Assembly (NCBI RefSeq): GCF_018873765.1
Contig: NC_057924.1
Span: 9,697,001 to 9,761,000, forward strand
Source: Telopea speciosissima
Lineage: Eukaryota > Streptophyta > Magnoliopsida > Proteales > Proteaceae
Direction: 5' to 3'
Length of the DNA stretch: 64,000 nucleotides
Every line of letters starts with the position of its first letter. Within the stretch, counting starts at the first letter, position 1. The position numbers and the translations under genes are program-made. The notes below the pieces were generated by a model that saw nothing but the letters and a program-made list of their open reading frames with translations, did no database searches and was not told the DNA's origin. Shown here piece after piece: positions 24,401-33,530 of this stretch.

Positions 24401-27400
24401 TTCATCAACAACATATTTTCTCAGGAAGATGGTTACTTGTGGTTTGCAGCAACAAGATTGTTATTTGTGGTTCACAACAATCTTGTTTTGTTTCTTGTGG
24501 TTCGCAGCAACCTTATGTTGTTATCTTGTGACTCACAACTACCTTATATTGTTACTTGTGGTTTACAACTACCTTATGCTGTATTTGTGGTTTACAGCTA
24601 TCTTATGTTGTTATTTGTGGTTCGCAGCAAACTATGCTTCTCTTTAATCTGTGGTTCGCAGCAACCTATGCTGCACTTTTCTCTGTCTTCTTTGTGAAGA
24701 TCACTACTTACCTTCTTTGAGAAAGGCTTATGATGTTGATGTTGTTGTTGTTGTTGCTATGGTATTTGGGCTTGCGGTTGGCATTCTCTGCCGCTAATCT
24801 TTTTCGTTGCTGTTTAGATTTATTCGACACAAAGATTTTTCTCTACTATTGCTTCTGAAAATTGGTGTGCATGTGTTGGTTTTGCGGTCGGAAGGAAGTT
24901 CTCTCTGTGATAACTATCATCTACGAGTAATATATATGTTCAAGACTGGTTCTGTTGTTTATAATTGTTCTTGTTGTTCCAAGCTGGAGCATTTGGTTTA
25001 CATGCAAATATATATATATATATATATAGATATGCTCCAGCTTGAGGGGGAGTGTTAAAGGTTATAGTTGTGTTCAAGTTTATAGTTGGAAGTTATCGTC
25101 TGTAGTCTATGAACTAGTCTTTATGAATAGTCCACTGGAGGGTAATTATGGTCTATTGTCTTTTCTTCCTGTACTAGTGGAATCCTTATCGTATGGTGTA
25201 ACTGCCCTATTTTACAACATAAATAAATATTGTGGCTGATGATATGGTGATTTTTATTCCTCCATAAGCGCTTTCTTCTCCCTAGTCGATCTCTCTCTGT
25301 CAGTTCTCATTCTTCTTTTCTTTCTTCTTTCTCCTTCTATTCTTCTTCATTGATTCTGGTTGTTTTATCTGATTTTGTCATAGTTTCAAACTTTCAATGG
25401 CTTTTTTAATATATTATTCTCCTGAATTTTTTATTTGCTTGTGTACAAACTTTTGGTACACCAAGATGCATGAAATCACATGCTGTGAAACATAGTTGTC
25501 AAGGTGACCCAAGGTGGTGGAGGTATGCCTAAGCGCTTAGGCAACAAGGCACCCGCCTAGGTGTTGCCTAGGCAAACAAGGCGACCAAGTGTTATTTTTT
25601 ATTGCCCCTCTTTTCTAACATTATTTAGTATGTTACAATATATACCTTATATCATAAAAAAAAAATCAACATTAAGCCACATCAAGTCATCAAAAATCAA
25701 CATAGACTAGAAGTCAGCAGAACTAAAGAAGCAAGCTATTGGAAGTTTGAAACAACAAAAACATACAGGTGGTTTATATTGTTCTTGGAATTGATCATTA
25801 TCACAGTATACCTAGTCTCACATTTGGTTTATACTGTTCTTAGAAATATGATCTTATCTACAAGTAATTAAATTTCTCTCGGTTTAGAGAAATGCTCTTT
25901 TTCTCTAAGAAGTTTGACTGGTCAAATGATTTTTCTTTTACATGAGACTTGTTGTATCAGGTAGAGCACAAAACCAGCTTTCCAACAAATCCAAGATTGA
26001 TTAAATCAAATTTATTTTGAAGGAGTTATGTTCCGGTCAAACTTTATTTGGTGTGCCCGAATGCTGTCAAAATCACTCTAAATGAAAATATTTTTTTTAT
26101 ATCAAAACAAATGAATATTTTACTGTCTTTTGGTTTTTAGCAATGTTTTACCATATTAAGATTTATGGAATTTTTAGATTTGAAAAAAAAAAAAAAAAAA
26201 AAAAACAGCATTAGAAAGTTGAAAATTTCACCAACCATCGAAAATGCAGTTTTTGTTCTTGAACTGAGGGGTTGACTTTTTATCCTTTTGGAATTTGATT
26301 TTTTAACTGTTTTTATTGGATTTAAATAGGGAGTATTGGCTTACTTATGACTAACATCTTAAGTAAATGAAATAACAAACATAAAAACACGTCCGCCTAA
26401 GTGACACCTGGGCGATGCCTTGACAACTATGCCATGAAATTTAAAAAAAAAAAACAAAAAAAGGAGTCAAATCAAAAACGCACATTCTCAAGACTTCGTC
26501 CCTTTCTCAATACACAAGGCAACCCTTCCTCTGAAACCTTATGGCATCTTAACAACATGTGGCGACTGCGAGCCGGCTGCAACCCAACTGGTAAGTCTTC
26601 TTCTTCTCTTCTTTTTTTTAATCTTCCTCTCTGTTTCGCTGCATTTTTCCTTTCCTTTCTTCTTCATTCCCTGTTTTGCTGCATTTTTCCACTCCTCTTC
26701 TGTTTTTCTTTTCCTTTTTTCCCCCTCTGCTTTCCTTTCCTTTCCTTTCCTTTCCTTTCCTCTCCTCCTCCTCTACCCTTCTTTTTTTTTTCCTGTTTTT
26801 TTTTATTCTGTTTCTGCAATACTGCATATTGTGCTAAGACCATTATATATTGCTGATCAGCGAAGGAGGTGTACAGTGACAGAGAATCTGAGATTTGAGA
26901 CCATTAACAAAGGCTAAGGTTCTTAAACCTCCAGCTAGTAAGTTATGTTGAATTTGGTTGCTATATTATTATATTCTTTAGGCATCATTTATTCTGTAAT
27001 ATGTAATCTGTATTTCTGTATTGTTCCTTCCACAAGGCAAATTACTGCTAATAGTAGCATAGATACCATTGCTTACCTTGTTCTACTGCAAAATTTATCA
27101 GGCATGCTGTTGGAAAGTCATATTGTGAACATTTTAGTGTGTTCAGTGATATGTTTATCAGGCATGCTGTTGGAAAGTGATGTTGTGAAAAGTTTAGTGT
27201 GTTTTTACATACTAGGGCACCTACATGATGCCAATGTGGGTGCCTTGTCCGCTAAGCGCTTAGTTGGCCCTCCAACGCCTTGGGTCGCCTAGGCGCCTTG
27301 ACAACTATGATTTGTAGGCAGTTTCTATAATGGTTTTAATCATAGTTGTTAAAGTGTCGCCTAGGCAGCATCCAGGTATTTTTGGGGAGGCTAGGCAGGC

Positions 27401-30400
27401 CTTGATTTATTGAACATGCAAAAGGTGCCGCCTGTCTTGGTGTTCTGGGCGACACATAGGACGCCTTGGCTCGCCTTATAAGCTGGGCACTCGCCTTCTT
27501 GCATATTTGTTTTATTTTTTTTTTAAAAAAAACTTATACTTATATAGTTTTTTTATTCTATTTCTAACTTTTTTCATTCGCATGTATACAGGATAACAAG
27601 CACCCTGCTACACGGGATCAAAGTATATAAAATAGAGTTAAGAGGATCTTCTCTCACAACTCACACCCTGCAACCTCAACCCTCAAAAGGGTTTAACATC
27701 TTTAACCTTCCCCGTGACCATAAGACGAAATCAGTAGGGCTGTGATGCTATTCGTCCTCTACTCCGGCAATGGCATATCCAGCATCTCCAGCTTCAACAA
27801 TGGTAAGTTTGAGTTTTCATTTCCCATGATGCACTGTTTATTATTATTATTATTATTCCTCCTTACTTTTTTTGTTTTCCTTCTTCTTCACCATGACACA
27901 CTGTTTTGTTCTTTTTCTTTTTGTCCATCCTTCATTCCTCTGTAATTTATTAATCGATTTGTTTTTTTTATTTACTCTCTTTCTTCTTCTTTCTTCTTCT
28001 CCTTCTCATCCTCCTCCATCTTCTTCTTCTCCTCCTCCTTTTCCCTGCTTTTTCTTACTTCATTTTGCCTTTTCAGCAGTCAAAATGCAGCTGTTATTTT
28101 TCATGATGATTTGCCATGACTTTATTTGTAGCATTATCAATAGGGATGTAAACGGATCGGATTCGGCTCGGATAGTGCTATATCCGCATCCACATCCTAT
28201 TAGCTTTCGGACGGATTCGGATAGTGCTAAACGGATACGGACACGGATACGCATCGGATATTTTAACCGTTTACTTGTAAATATAGCTTTTCGGATAGTT
28301 ATAGCCTATTCGTATCCGTATTCGTTTAGCTTTCGGACGGATTCAAATAGTGCTAAACGGATACGGACATGGATACAGAGACGGATTTCGGCTATTCATT
28401 TACATCGCTAATTATCAATGTGATCCATCACTAGGGATGTAAACGGATCGGATTCGGCTCGGATAGTGCTATATCCGCATCCGCATCCAATTAGCTTTCG
28501 AACATATTTGGATAGTGCTAAACGGATACGGATCGGATATTTTATCCGTTTACATGTAAATATAGCTTTTCGGATAGCTATAGCCTATCCGTATCCGTAT
28601 CCGTTTAGCTTTCGGACGGATTCGGATAGTGCTAAATGGATACGGCCACAAATTCGGAAACGGATTTCGGCTATTCATTTACACCCCTATCCATCACCCG
28701 AGGACAGTATGAAAGCATCAGAGCAGTAGCAATATCGTTGTATTTCTCCAAAGGAGCACTGAGAATTGCAACAACTTGCTTTGTAGCTCTGCTGTCTTCA
28801 AGTCTGGTCTTCCAGAAAGCTTCTTAACACACACTCCCTGCAGAAAAATAACCTAGAGAATCAGGTAGACAAGCACCCTTTTGTAAAATCTTTTTCTCCT
28901 TTTTCGTTTATCGGCTAAGTTTTAACCTTTTTATCAAATTTTGTTGTGATATGTGAAATGTGCATAATTGGTCAGTTCTGCTATTGTTCGAAATATATGG
29001 CATTGTGTGAAAATATATTGAGTTAAACTTGAATTCAATCTCTGTTTTTAACCTGATTTATTGTTTATGTTTGTCAGAACTCAGTTCTGAACTGCTAATT
29101 TAATTTGATGTAGCATATAAGTAGAATTATATCATTGCTAATATGCTATTTCACTATTTTCTATGCTAGTCTACTAGAAATAATGGATACATTAAAAAAA
29201 AAAATAGTAGGATGCCTAGGCGGCCGCCTAAGCGCTTAGGAGGCCCTCCAACTCCTTGGGTCGCCTTGCGCTTTGACAACTATGGTTTTAATGTCTAGTG
29301 GTTTGAGTAGGAGTGATGCAGTTTAATCACCTAAATGGGCCTATTTTATTAGAAATAAGCTTTGGGCTGGGTTATGTATGTGTTGGGCCTTTGATACAAT
29401 GTGTTTTCATTGTAATGGATCACTTTAATGGGCTTATAATATGAGTAGAGGCTAGGCATACGAGATTAGTTAAGTAGTGTCTTCATTTCTTTATTTTAAT
29501 TTTTATTAAGTGTTTTAGTTAGGCTGGATTAGGATTCTACAAGTCCAGTCCTGTTTTGAGTTAAACATAGCCAACTAGAAAACTCATCCGCTTGTCAATT
29601 CTGGGTGTAATACTCATCCGTAAATGATTGGTGTCAGAATTTTTCACCTACTATTACAATTCTCTTTCTTTCTCTTAATTGAAGAAATAATTGGAAAATA
29701 AAACAGCAATTACAAAAATGAGTAATAACCCCTAGTAGAGACTGGTACAATTTAATTCAACATTTTGTTTGTTTGGGTTTGATTGTGTCGTAGCAAGAAA
29801 GAGGAGCAGGGGGAGTTGATTCCCAATTATGAAGCTGAAAAGCAAAGATTACCAATCACCCACTAAGGCGGGTGGGGAAGGGGAGAGTGGAGAGTGAGAG
29901 AGAATGTCCCGAGTGGAGAGGAACCCTTTACCTACATGGCCCTTTTTCTCTTATCCGATTTGGGAGCTGAACCTTTTTGCATGTAAAGCAGGGCAAAGCA
30001 AAGACCTATAGCTTTAAGCGCGCTCCGAACCAAAGGAGGCATTTTCATTTTAGTGTTTGAGTCTCTTTTTTTTTTTTTTTTCTGGTGGAAGTATTTGAGT
30101 CTGTTTTGAGTCTTCTATATAAGTTTGTAATGGGGTCCAGCCTTGTACACGAATTTGATTAATGAGATTTTGGCATGAGCCTTTTCTTTACTCTATGAGA
30201 TTCAGATTTGTTGTGAGAGATAGTGAGAGACTGAGAAGCTCCACCTATTGGAGAGATTCTAATCTAGGCTTATTGGTGGGAGATCAAAAGTCATATCCTC
30301 TTCTATATTTTCTGTTTTTCTTTTTTTTCCTCAATTTTGCTTGAGGTCCTGTTAGAAGAGGTGTGTAATCCTAACCTAGGGTTCATCCTATCTACACCCC

Positions 30401-31900
30401 CCCCCCCAACTAAGGAGGGTGGTAAGCATGGTTTCTAATATCTAGCTACTAATTTGTTGTTTCATTAATTTCCAAGTTCTACTTTTTGGAGAAACTAAGG
30501 AGTATATACATACAGATTGGATATAAGCCAGCAATTAATTTGATCACACCCAATGACACCGATGTCTTGCAGTATCCACAAAAATTTGAATAGGTGAAAA
30601 TCTAACTAAACATTAGCTTAAAAAGAGGAAGGAAAGAGAAAAGAACTGTTATTAAAACAATATAAAATGTAAGAGATGGTACCAGAAGCATCTTCAGAAG
30701 GGCATGAACCCCAATGCGAGCAAGTGCACTTTTAATTCTGTTATTTCCTTCAAGCTCATCAACATAGTAGGAAACACATTCTCCTTGCTCATAAGTTTCC
30801 ACCAAGACAGCAGGATGCACAAGTGGATACAAAGGTTTCGGAAAGGATACATCTTTCCATCTCCGGAAATTGTAAATAAACCGACTCAAATGAGCAGCTT
30901 CCCTTGCAAGATCAACTTGAGACATCATGAAAATGGCAAATTGCTGGACACTTTGATCCAACCTCAACCACTTCAAGGTAGGGATGAAACTTGATATCTT
31001 GGCAATCACATTAATAATCGCAAAATCCCTCCTAATTATTTCCCCAACACCAGGATGTCTAACTTTCACAGCAACTTCAATGGGCTTGACCTGTTGACCA
31101 GGGTACCGAAATCTCAAAGAAGCTCGATGCACTTGGGCAATACTTCCAGATGCTACAGGTTCTTCTTCAAAATTTTCAAAAATTTCAGGAAGCTTGCGAC
31201 CAAATGCTTTCTCAATAGTCCTCTTCGTGTAGGCAAAGCTATGTGGTGGTGCTTGCATATGAAGCTTTGCAAGCTCAGAACATAGATCCTTAGGGAAAAG
31301 ATCTGGTCTGGTGGCTGCCCACTGACCCCACTTTATGAATGCTGGGCCTGCTATTTCTAGTGTATGATGGACAAGGTGAAGCCATGCTTTCCTAAAACGA
31401 CCATTGAAACAATCTACAAATGGAGCCATTGTCATCGCAGGTGAAAACAAAATTGCCAAATAGATCAATCTCACAAACAAAATAACACCCTCCAAGACTG
31501 AGTAAACAAGAGAGGTCAGATAGACATGTCCATCTCGTGCATTCATGTATAGATTGTTTCCTTTTGGAAAGTATTCAGCATCTGCCCAAGTTCTCTGTGT
31601 CCATGCAACCTCTCCTATAATAAAGGCAAAAATGCTAGGAGCTACCAGGTGTGATCTGGCCAATGCCAAGCTGACAGCACAAGCAATCCTACTTATTGGT
31701 GGGAATGCTGAGCCTCCATATGAACATATATGCGAAAGTCTTTTCCAAATAACTTGGGCATTACGTGTCATGTTATCACTTGCTAAGACAAAAGTGAGGT
31801 TCTTGGAATATCCAGCCTTGTATAAATTCTCCTTCACTTTGTATGATCTAATCGGCGCATGTCGACTAGGAAGACTACACAACGAATATGACCTGCTCAT
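9360..31900 (-). CDS. ABC1/UbiB-family atypical kinase, ADCK2/abkC-like (four exons)
   Basis: Predicted atypical protein-kinase-like protein of the ABC1 (ADCK/UbiB) family, subgroup of human ADCK2 and Dictyostelium abkC. Relatives act in mitochondria and are linked to coenzyme Q; location and role here are inferred. Coding exons are 31900-30683, 21918-21661, 18162-18007 and 9479-9360, all with GT-AG introns in phase 0, giving 583 residues. Visible motifs: the KxGQ signature (KWGQ, 190-193) in GPAFIKWGQWAATRPDLFP; ASGSIAQVHRA in place of a glycine loop (250-260); VAVKVRHP with the candidate lysine 279; the catalytic-loop equivalent HADMHPGN (412-419); and DVG (441-443) in place of DFG. Hydrophobic stretches lie near residues 131-156. 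The final exon encodes GWRRKLDPEYNVLDTLQTLI and ends YTIEGLMAP. No key motif is missing, so the gene looks intact although introns make up about 92% of its length. Confidence 0.9.
9480..10854 (-). other. Kinase intron 3, part distal to the copia element
   Basis: Non-coding intron sequence. A run of 15 C lies at 10011-10025, followed by a CACA microsatellite near 10040. No further gene is seen. Confidence 0.5.
10855..11084 (+). repeat. 5' LTR of the copia element
   Basis: About 230 bp ending GCTTGATTTCCA. It matches the 3' LTR over GTTTATGTAATAG, GAATATAGGGGAGAG and the TC-rich 3' part. It lacks about 60 bp that are present in the 3' LTR after CTTAAGTTGTAA. Confidence 0.85.
11088..11099 (+). 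other. Primer-binding site of the copia element
   Basis: TGGTATCAGAGC, complementary to the 3' end of initiator methionine tRNA, three bases after the 5' LTR. Confidence 0.9.
11710..12560 (+). pseudogene. copia gag remnant
   Basis: The frame starts ATG at 11710. In-frame stops lie at 11848, 11977 and 12073; the first two replace tryptophan codons expected from the flanking motifs. The stretch 12076-12459 reads openly and resembles the gag/UBN2 capsid region. A zinc knuckle CDHCGKSGHTRERYW begins at 12508; its last cysteine is replaced by tyrosine (TAT at 12547-12549), so the CCHC box is broken. Confidence 0.8.
12800..13830 (+). pseudogene. copia protease/integrase remnant
   Basis: The protease motif reads VIDFGVTDYM (12813 on), so the catalytic DSG is changed to DFG, and a stop lies directly before it at 12810. 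The pre-integrase region MLWHQRLDHPS and the integrase core start FNIVHSDVWGP and FVNDYSRSTWTFF are visible between 13091 and 13520. Frame changes occur near 13510 and 13820. Confidence 0.8.
13845..15060 (+). pseudogene. copia integrase C-terminus and reverse transcriptase remnant
   Basis: KVFGCANYVHVNKSAKTKL begins near 13890. Reverse transcriptase pieces include KEAMSEKMMALEKNGT and RYKTRLVAKGYSQVYGINY. The first catalytic aspartate block reads QLIVKNVFLHV, so Asp is lost. YADD is kept at 15014-15025. About 25 codons are missing after CLKQFPKAWF near 14980. A stop at 14809 replaces a probable tryptophan. Confidence 0.8.
15077..15960 (+). pseudogene. copia RNase H remnant
   Basis: KDLGTLKYFLGIEVSRSKE, YQRLVGKLIYLSLTCPDITY and the RNase H motif CTDANWAGS are present. 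A stop at about 15533 interrupts the frame, and reading resumes with CTFVGGNLVTWRSKRQPVVA. The usual serine/acidic motif after this point is replaced by NKTPDPEF (see findings). Confidence 0.8.
15962..15973 (+). other. Polypurine tract of the copia element
   Basis: CTTGAGGGGGAG directly upstream of the 3' LTR start TGGTAGAG. Confidence 0.8.
15974..16254 (+). repeat. 3' LTR of the copia element
   Basis: About 281 bp, from TGGTAGAGTTTATG to GCTTGATTTCCA. It is the more complete of the two LTRs. Confidence 0.85.
16255..18006 (-). other. Kinase intron 3, part proximal to exon 3
   Basis: Non-coding. A 23-base block at 16624-16646 is identical to one inside the copia RNase H region (15613-15635). 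Otherwise nothing is recognised. Confidence 0.5.
18007..18162 (-). CDS. Exon 3 of the ABC1-type kinase
   Basis: The acceptor TTTCAACAG precedes GAGGTGGATAAG; the donor is CTTGAG/GTATAA. Its 52 codons encode EVDKAFSFWATPEGDGFNPS and end NVCTVMVTTLVLE, matching the C-lobe of the family. It is too short to stand out as an isolated reading frame. Confidence 0.9.
18163..21660 (-). other. Kinase intron 2
   Basis: About 3.5 kb, non-coding and AT-rich. No transposon ends or gene fragments are recognised. A 92-codon open frame at 21057-21335 shows no known motif and is probably chance. Confidence 0.6.
21661..21918 (-). CDS. Exon 2 of the ABC1-type kinase
   Basis: The acceptor TTTTCAG precedes GTGGACAATTTT and the exon ends GTCGAG before GTAAAA. 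Its 86 codons encode VDNFLHADMHPGNILVRV, the FLDVGM motif and LRLSKQQSCPNPEAFVE. They carry the catalytic-loop and metal-binding equivalents. Confidence 0.92.
21919..22604 (-). other. Kinase intron 1, part next to exon 2
   Basis: Non-coding, no repeat recognised. Confidence 0.5.
22687..22978 (+). repeat. 5' LTR of the non-autonomous element
   Basis: Begins TGTTAAAG and ends GTCACA. It shares GTTTATAGTTGGAAGTTA, AAATATTGTGGCTGA and CTCCCTAGTCGATCTCTCTC with the 3' LTR. Confidence 0.85.
24425..24675. repeat. Minisatellite, ~8 units of ~31 bp
   Basis: Variants of TTGTGGTTCGCAGCAACCTT repeat about eight times, with units of 28-34 bases. It lies inside the interior of the non-autonomous LTR element and explains the overlapping open frames there. 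Confidence 0.85.
25053..25382 (+). repeat. 3' LTR of the non-autonomous element
   Basis: Begins TGTTAAAGG and ends GTCATA, where the usual terminal CA has become TA. It is about 38 bp longer than the 5' LTR because of small indels. Confidence 0.85.
25491..26431. mobile_element. hAT-like TIR element A, nested in element C
   Basis: Ends CATAGTTGTCAAGGTG and GATGCCTTGACAACTATG. Flanks CTGTGAAA and CCATGAAA agree at 6 of 8 bases, a plausible decayed target duplication. 941 bp, no coding motif. Confidence 0.65.
28142..28410. mobile_element. Mutator-like MITE 1 inside the VPS35 fragment
   Basis: 269 bp with ends AGGGATGTAAA and TTTACATCGCTA. The 9-bp repeats ATTATCAAT at 28133-28141 and 28411-28419 are perfect. 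The interior is built of ACGGATTCGGATAGTGCTAA words. A 9-bp duplication is typical of Mutator-superfamily insertion. Confidence 0.85.
28433..28689. mobile_element. Mutator-like MITE 2 inside the VPS35 fragment
   Basis: 257 bp, same family as MITE 1. Starts AGGGATGTAAACGGATCGG and ends TTTACACCCCTA. Flanks TCCATCACT (28424-28432) and TCCATCACC (28690-28698) match at 8 of 9 bases. Confidence 0.85.
29314..30396. mobile_element. Possible solo LTR in kinase intron 1
   Basis: Starts TGATGCAGTTTAATCACC and ends CTATCTACA, with an internal promoter-like CTATATAAGTTTGTAATGGGG at 30114-30134. The composition (GGGCCTATTTTATTAGAAAT, GGGCTTATAATATGAG) resembles plant gypsy-type LTRs. I found no target duplication or second LTR, so this is tentative. 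Confidence 0.35.
30683..31900 (-). CDS. Exon 1 of the ABC1-type kinase
   Basis: It has 406 codons, from ATG at 31900 to ATG CTT CTG before the donor GTACCA at 30682. It holds the N-terminal region, the KWGQ motif, the ASGSIAQV loop and the VAVKV lysine. The reading frame continues past the donor as intron sequence (translated VPSLTFYI), which is not family-like and confirms the splice point. Confidence 0.9.
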
Positions 31901-33200
31901 GGAGGAAGGTAGAGCAAGGGAGAAAAGTATTACATTCTTCTTGACTTCTATAAAGCTGGTCCTCTGGTTTACGAGAAGGAAATGTGCAACTGTTCGAATG
32001 TTTCCAAATGAAAAAAACCTACACTTCCAACAAAAAACATATTACTCTTCCACCAAGCAGAATGCTACGAAGTTTAGAAGTAAAAATTAATTAATTTTGA
32101 GCCCCATGAGCTGGAACTGGAGTAAAATGAATATTTCATTTTATTCCAAGCTAACTAAACACAATTAAACATTTCATGTCCAGCTGATGAAGGAATCTTA
32201 AACATTCGTGCAGACATTCACACTAAAAAAACAAAACACCACAACAACGATATAAAACTATACTTCCTGATTAAAATTACTTCACCAGAAACTTTAATTC
32301 ATAGAAGTTCACGAACTAGACAACAAAATCCGTGTCAAAACAGCACAAACAAAGTTCGATCCGCATCCGCAAGCTCTTCAAACAAACTCTAATCGAATTT
32401 AACGAATTCAGCTCAGGAAACAGGATGGAATACAAGACAGCAGAACAATTCTACCATTCAAACCCTAACTAAAAAGTATCCAGACACGATCATCGGAATG
32501 CTAAACTGCGATCAACATGAAAACTTAGAACTTGAAATCCCACACATTGAAAAAAAAGAAAGAAGAAACATGAAAACCAAAACCCTATCAAACAAACAAG
32601 AAGGAAACAATTTTAGAGAAATATGAATTTCTTGCAGCTTGCAGAACCGACTACCAACCTTGACATGGTGAATGCTATCAGTGCAAGCTATTTTAACTAT
32701 AATACACAGGTGAGGTATTCCTGCCGGCATTGTCACCCGTTGGCGCAGACAACCATCGTCGTCATCTCAGCCATTGCCACCGTCGTTGTTGGTCATCATC
32801 AGGCTTCGATGTGGCTGATGGCTGCTGACTGTTTGACGACTTTTACATTTCTGTTAAGAACTAACAACCTTCCCCCCCCCCCCCTCTTTTTTTTTGACAC
32901 CTTTTTCCTGCTACAACCTACAGTGCTGTTTTGTTTCCGGCCGATCTTGCAATACGCCGGTAGCCGGCGCTTTGGAGAAGGGAGGTTTGGATCTTGTCGC
33001 GAATGAGAGATTTATATGCTCCACAGAACATTCCGAGTTCGTTTTTGTTAATTGTTGGAGCTAATAAGTTCCAGCAGATCCGGATCGAGGACTGGCCAGA
33101 CTCCAGAGACCGCTCTTCGAGGCCTTGCCGCGTTTATATCTGCCACGTGCTAATTCATTTGAGGTTAAATTTCAATAAATTTGCGAAATAGAACGCTGCC
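31901..33200 (-). promoter_or_regulatory. Upstream region of the ABC1-type kinase gene
   Basis: It must hold the promoter and 5'UTR of the minus-strand gene. A donor-like GTTGGTAG after CAAG (minus strand, near 32655) could end a non-coding first exon, but no TATA box is convincing. A C-rich run lies near 32871-32884. Confidence 0.35.
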
Positions 33201-33269
33201 TTGCTTGCCTGTGCCAGACACAGGTAGGCAAAATGAACTCTGTACGGGACTGTGGTCCATGCTAGCATT

Positions 33270-33420
33270 GTAAGACAGTTTTTTTTTGAGAAGCAGTTTT
33301 CTATATACGCCACACTCCCATGTGTCTATGTCTCTCCTCTTTAAAACAAAGGGGCAGAGGTATGAGGAGGAGAGAGATAGACTCATGGGAGTGCTGGCAT
33401 AAGCCACACTCTTGGATAGA
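33270..33420. repeat. Fold-back element with CACACTC/GAGAGATAGAC arms
   Basis: GCCACACTCCCATGTGTCTA pairs with TAGACTCATGGGAGTGCTGGC around a short centre. Partial relatives are visible at 33700-33790 and 34045-34085. Confidence 0.55.
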
Positions 33421-33530
33421 TAATTTTTTACCTTTTTTTTTTTTGCCAATTTGGGAATTAGTTCTCTATCCGTAGCGCTAGCGTAAGTCTATCTCTCTCT
33501 TCCTCATTTAAAAAGGGACCTTTATCCGCT

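Larger units (their letters stand above)
22687..25382 (+). mobile_element. Non-autonomous LTR retroelement (LARD/TRIM-like)
   Basis: A 2,696-bp element with flanking 5-bp duplications GTTTC (22682-22686 and 25383-25387). The 5' LTR is followed without a gap by TGGTATTAGAGC (22979-22990), one base from the initiator-Met tRNA site. A polypurine tract CTTGAGGGGGAG (25041-25052) precedes the 3' LTR. The ~2.06-kb interior shows no gag or pol motif and includes a minisatellite. It was presumably moved by enzymes of other elements. Confidence 0.88.
22613..27309. mobile_element. hAT-like TIR element, host of nested insertions (element C)
   Basis: Left end CATAGCTGTCAAGGCGCC; right end GGCGCCTTGACAACTATG, a near-perfect inverted pair. 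Flanks ATTAGTAG (22605-22612) and ATTTGTAG (27310-27317) match at 7 of 8 bases, as expected for an 8-bp hAT target duplication. No transposase is seen, so it is non-autonomous. It contains an LTR element (22687-25382) and a related shorter element (25491-26431). Without these it is about 1.06 kb. A 53-base duplication lies at 27097-27203. Confidence 0.7.
28069..28837 (-). pseudogene. Captured VPS35 (retromer subunit) exon fragment
   Basis: On the minus strand an acceptor-like CTGCAG is followed by codons reading GVCVKKLSGRPDL. After a one-base frame shift come DSRATKQVVAILSAPLEKYN and DIATALMLS. After two inserted MITEs are skipped the reading continues CPRVMDHIDNATNKVMA, then a short deletion and IMKNNSCILTAEK. 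These are the core words of plant VPS35, the cargo-binding retromer subunit. The fragment ends at GAAAAG/GC, likely a decayed donor. It therefore looks like one genomic exon of about 80 codons with flanking intron, copied into the transposon. Frameshift, deletion and two insertions make it non-functional. Identification is by remembered motifs. Confidence 0.7.
27341..29284. mobile_element. hAT-like TIR element B carrying a VPS35 fragment
   Basis: Starts CATAGTTGTTAAAG and ends GCGCTTTGACAACTATG, with perfect 8-bp flanking repeats GTTTTAAT (27333-27340 and 29285-29292). It shares its right end (CTAAGCGCTTAG and CCTTGGGTCGCC blocks) with element C. The interior holds a reverse-oriented VPS35-like exon (28069-28837) interrupted by two Mutator-like MITEs. 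No transposase is seen. The design is that of a Pack-type element that has picked up host DNA. Confidence 0.75.

Noticed and set aside
24331-24697. Three overlapping frames encoding repeated LWF/CCYL words
   Set aside because: They are read-through of the ~31-bp minisatellite in all frames.
26401-26856. 151-codon frame with a very Phe/Leu/Ser-rich C-terminus
   Set aside because: It begins inside a transposon end and runs through a T/C-rich low-complexity tract.
27872-28729. Overlapping plus-strand frames of 60-180 codons rich in Arg, Ser and Ile
   Set aside because: They are translations of TC-rich intronic sequence and of the two MITEs, with no family motif. The minus-strand VPS35 fragment explains the coding-like signal.
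30602-30682. Continuation of the kinase exon 1 frame to 432 residues
   Set aside because: After MLL the frame runs through a good GT donor into hydrophobic, non-family sequence. Exon 2 continues the expected VDNFLHADMHPGN exactly at that point.
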